Assembly: GCA_036554605.1 (NCBI GenBank)
Contig: DATBMY010000545.1
Location: 1 to 8,245 of the forward strand
DNA from: DATBMY01 sp036554605
Lineage (GTDB): Bacteria > Acidobacteriota > Blastocatellia > UBA7656
DNA length: 8,245 nt
Direction: 5' to 3'
The position numbers were made by a program, and so were the translations under genes. This document shows, piece by piece, positions 6,107 through 8,245 of this stretch. Below the pieces are notes generated by a model. It searched no databases. It saw only the letters and a list, made by a program, of their open reading frames with translations, and was not told the origin of the DNA. Positions within the stretch are counted from its first letter, which is position 1; each line of letters opens with the position of its first letter.

Positions 6107-7663
6107 ATGAAGAAAGCGCTGCTCGCCGGCGTCGCATTGCTTATTCTCATCTCCGTCGATACCCTGTCGCGCTCCGCTCAGTCTCCGGCGCAATCCAACG
6201 CGCTTCGTTTCGAGATCACCATGCGCGGCGGGCTTGTTGATGCTCCGCAAGACGGCCGTCTCTTCGTCATAATGAGCCGGGCCGCCCGGCCCGAACCCAG
6301 GCTTCTTGTTGGCGAAACCGGGCTCGATTCTCCCCCCATTGTCGCGCGCGACGTCAAAGGCTTCGCCCCGGGCGTCGCTCAGACCCTCGACCGTTCGGCC
6401 GCGACATTCCCTTTAGAGAGCCTCGACCGTATTGCGCCCGGCGATTACATAGTGCAGGCGGTCTTCGATTCGAACATCGACCTCAAGTCGGTCAACGCGC
6501 CCGGCAATCTATACAGCGACCCGGCCCAGGCGCGCATAGACCCGTCGCGCCCTCAGGCGATTCGCCTGGAGCTTAAACACAGGGTGCCCGCCGAAGAGCT
6601 TCCGGCCGATTCGGAGCTTGTCCGCTTCGTCAAGATTCAATCCGACCTTCTAAGCAAGTTTCATGGGCGACCGATATACCTGCGCGCCGGGGTTATACTG
6701 CCGCGAGGTTTTAATGATGAGCCCGCGCGCCGCTATCCCCTCAGGGTTCACATTGGCGGTTACGGCGAGCGCTACACCAGCGTGCGGCGGATGATGAATC
6801 AAGGCTCGCCGTTTCGCGCCGCATGGATGGCCGACGATGCGCCGCGGATGATACTGCTGCACCTCGACGGCGACGGTCCCTTTGGCGACTCTTATCAGGT
6901 GAACTCCGCCAATAACGGCCCCTTTGGCGACGCCATCACGCGAGAGCTGATCCCGCATGTGGAGAAGAAGTTTCGCGCCGTAGGCGAGCCGCGAGCGCGC
7001 GTGCTTGATGGCGGATCGACGGGCGGGTGGGTCGCGCTCGCGCTGCAAGTCTTCTATCCCGATTTCTTTAACGGCGTCTGGTCCGCCTTTCCCGATCCGG
7101 TCGACTTTCGCCAGCTACAGTTAATAAACATCTACGAAGACCTGAACGCCTATGTAAACCGCCACGGGTTCGAGCGGCCGAGCGCGCGCGACCTCAACGG
7201 CGACGTGCGATTCACGATACGCCACGAGTGCCAGATGGAGAATGTTCTTGGCGCGGGCGACAGCTGGAGCATGTCGGGCCAGCAATGGGGCGCGTGGAAT
7301 GCGGCGTATGGTCCGAGGGGAGTCGACGGCCGCCCCGTTGCGCTCTGGGACCCGAAGAGCGGCGCGATCAACCGAGAAGTGATCGAGCACTGGAGACAAT
7401 ATGATTTGAGGCTGGTGCTTGAGCGCAACTGGCAGGCGCTCGCGCCGCGCCTGCGCGGCAAGATAACGATCTGGGTGGGCGAGGCGGACGACTATTTCCT
7501 GAATAACGCCGTGCATCTGCTCGACCAGTTTCTATCAAAAGCAACGCCCGCTTACGAGGGCAGAATAATATACGGCGCGGGCAAGGGGCATGGCTGGATG
7601 GCGCTCTCCGAGCGGCAGATGCTTCAAGAGATGGCCGCGGCCATCGAGAAACGTGACAATTGA
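6107..7663 (+). CDS. Exported esterase-family alpha/beta hydrolase
   Basis: This is a 518-residue protein. Residues 1-24 form a signal peptide (KK, hydrophobic core, SRSAQ). Residues about 32-160 form an all-beta-looking N-terminal region (FEITMRGG, RLFVIMS, PGDYIVQAVF), probably an immunoglobulin-like accessory domain. The catalytic part starts about 190 with YLRAGVILPRGF. It has the nucleophile elbow DGGSTGGW (S304 in GxSxG), a likely acid in GEADDYFLN (D461, possibly D462) and the histidine H495 in GKGHGWM, a complete Ser-Asp-His triad. The layout fits the putative esterase (Pfam PF00756) group, which includes enterobactin and feruloyl esterases. A periplasmic or secreted location is expected; the substrate is not readable from sequence. 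It follows the COG1058 gene by 17 bases and has only a weak GGGA site upstream, so translation may depend partly on the upstream gene. Confidence 0.85.
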   Translation: MKKALLAGVALLILISVDTLSRSAQSPAQSNALRFEITMRGGLVDAPQDGRLFVIMSRAARPEPRLLVGETGLDSPPIVARDVKGFAPGVAQTLDRSAATFPLESLDRIAPGDYIVQAVFDSNIDLKSVNAPGNLYSDPAQARIDPSRPQAIRLELKHRVPAEELPADSELVRFVKIQSDLLSKFHGRPIYLRAGVILPRGFNDEPARRYPLRVHIGGYGERYTSVRRMMNQGSPFRAAWMADDAPRMILLHLDGDGPFGDSYQVNSANNGPFGDAITRELIPHVEKKFRAVGEPRARVLDGGSTGGWVALALQVFYPDFFNGVWSAFPDPVDFRQLQLINIYEDLNAYVNRHGFERPSARDLNGDVRFTIRHECQMENVLGAGDSWSMSGQQWGAWNAAYGPRGVDGRPVALWDPKSGAINREVIEHWRQYDLRLVLERNWQALAPRLRGKITIWVGEADDYFLNNAVHLLDQFLSKATPAYEGRIIYGAGKGHGWMALSERQMLQEMAAAIEKRDN

Positions 7664-7670
7664 AAAGATA

Positions 7671-7712
7671 GTCCGATGTCCGAAGTCTGGGATTGCTTCT
7701 TTGACTCCGGAC
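7671..7712. repeat. Heptad-type inverted repeat between esterase and permease
   Basis: Tandem GTCCGAT, GTCCGAA, GTCTGGG (7671-7691) face an inverted copy. GTCCGAAGTC (7678-7687) pairs with GACTCCGGAC (7703-7712) at nine of ten positions around a 15-base loop. There is no strong U-tract, so it is more likely a degenerate repeat or attenuator than an efficient terminator. It resembles the 3049-3187 element in period but not in sequence. Confidence 0.55.
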
Positions 7713-7726
7713 TTACCTTCAGATTT

Positions 7727-8245
7727 ATGAATGGGCAAATCGCAATCGTATTGGGTCTACTCGCCGCCGCGATCGTTTTGTTTGCGAGCGAGCGGCTATC
7801 GGTCGACATAATAACGCTGCTGCTGCTGCTGGTGCTGGTAGTCTCCGGCGTGCTCAATCCCAACGAAGCATTTGCCGGCTTTAGCAATGACATCATAATC
7901 ATCCTCGCTTCTATCTTCGTCATAAGCGGCGCGCTGCAGCGCAGCGGCGTAATGGACGCGCTGGGCGCGCGGCTGCACCGCGCCGCGGGCGGCAGCTCCA
8001 ACCGCTTGCTTCTGGCCGTTATGGGCGTGGTGGGGGGCATCTCTTCCTTCATGAACAACACTACAGCCACGGCCATATTCGTGCCTCCCGTTATGGGTGT
8101 GGCGAAGCAGTCCAACATCAGCGCGTCGAAGCTTCTGATGCCGCTCGCTTATGCCTCTATACTCGGCGGCACCTGCACGCTCATAGGCACTTCCACGAAC
8201 GTCGCCGTCAGCGGTTATATAGCTAAGATCGGGCTGGCCCCGCTC
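7727..8245 (+). CDS. SLC13-type permease (Na+/sulfate or dicarboxylate symporter family), N-terminal part
   Basis: This is the first 173 residues of a multi-spanning inner-membrane transporter that runs off the right edge. MNGQIAIVLGLLAAAIVLF and SVDIITLLLLLVLVVSG give the first two membrane segments. AFAGFSNDIIIILASIFVISGAL (48-70), SSFMNNTTATAIFVPPVM (106-123) and ILGGTCTLIGTSTNV (145-159) are characteristic of the SLC13/ArsB-NhaD superfamily. MNNT and GTSTN correspond to the sodium/substrate hairpin motifs. Such proteins take up sulfate, dicarboxylates or other anions. Many bacterial members carry TrkA-C domains in the middle, which cannot be checked here. An in-frame ATG at 7676 is possible, but the 17 extra residues are unlike the family and are encoded by the inverted repeat, so 7727 is preferred. 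Neither start has a good ribosome site. The substrate is unknown. Confidence 0.85.
   Translation, partial: MNGQIAIVLGLLAAAIVLFASERLSVDIITLLLLLVLVVSGVLNPNEAFAGFSNDIIIILASIFVISGALQRSGVMDALGARLHRAAGGSSNRLLLAVMGVVGGISSFMNNTTATAIFVPPVMGVAKQSNISASKLLMPLAYASILGGTCTLIGTSTNVAVSGYIAKIGLAPL

Noticed and set aside
3092..6108. An exact 11-base match, GGGACAGATTA, at 3092-3102 and 6098-6108, the second just before the esterase start.
   Set aside because: With about 8 kb compared against itself, several 11-base matches are expected by chance, and the flanks diverge at once.
1..8245. CRISPR arrays, tRNA or rRNA genes, insertion sequences, phage or defence genes.
   Set aside because: No regularly spaced repeats of 25-40 bases, cloverleaf sequences, transposase frames or recognised defence domains were found on either strand.

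Overview
The window looks like chromosomal DNA of a free-living, respiratory, GC-rich (roughly 60 percent) Gram-negative bacterium. Three things point that way: an outer-membrane porin ending in aromatic Phe, an exported PQQ-type beta-propeller protein, and an exported CXXCH protein. Two further traits recall Acidobacteriota, possibly Blastocatellia: heavy use of the ATA isoleucine codon despite high GC, and intergenic heptanucleotide repeats. That placement is an inference from general resemblance and was not tested.

Layout, left to right. Positions 3-383 (minus) hold the N-terminal half of a DUF969-type membrane protein, a proposed 5-oxoproline transporter subunit, cut by the window edge. 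An AT-rich divergent intergenic region (384-665) separates it from a coiled-coil plus beta-barrel porin (666-2213, plus). Next is a classical short-chain dehydrogenase (2282-3049, plus) with a near-consensus sigma70-type promoter so close that its mRNA should be almost leaderless. A ~140-bp inverted-repeat element built of G-rich heptanucleotides begins at its stop codon. A tiny exported CXXCH protein (3269-3535, plus) then converges, across a bidirectional terminator, on a PQQ-binding-like beta-propeller protein (3706-5223, minus). A divergent promoter region (5224-5357) leads to a stand-alone COG1058/CinA N-terminal-type protein (5358-6089, plus). An exported esterase-fold alpha/beta hydrolase (6107-7663, plus) follows 17 bases later. 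After a second heptad-type hairpin comes the start of an SLC13-type permease (7727 to the right edge, plus).

How the genes relate. The only clear functional pairing is the propeller protein with the small CXXCH protein. The propeller resembles quinoprotein dehydrogenases of the polyvinyl-alcohol-dehydrogenase type but has no heme domain, and the neighbouring protein could be its periplasmic electron acceptor. The CinA-type gene and the esterase probably share a transcript, without an obvious metabolic link. Several products serve the envelope or transport (porin, two permeases, exported hydrolase).

I found no CRISPR array, tRNA, rRNA, transposase, phage gene or toxin-antitoxin pair, and no convincing new multigene system. 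The most unusual material is intergenic: two heptanucleotide repeat elements with inverted arms, and two genes whose promoters suggest leaderless or nearly leaderless transcripts.
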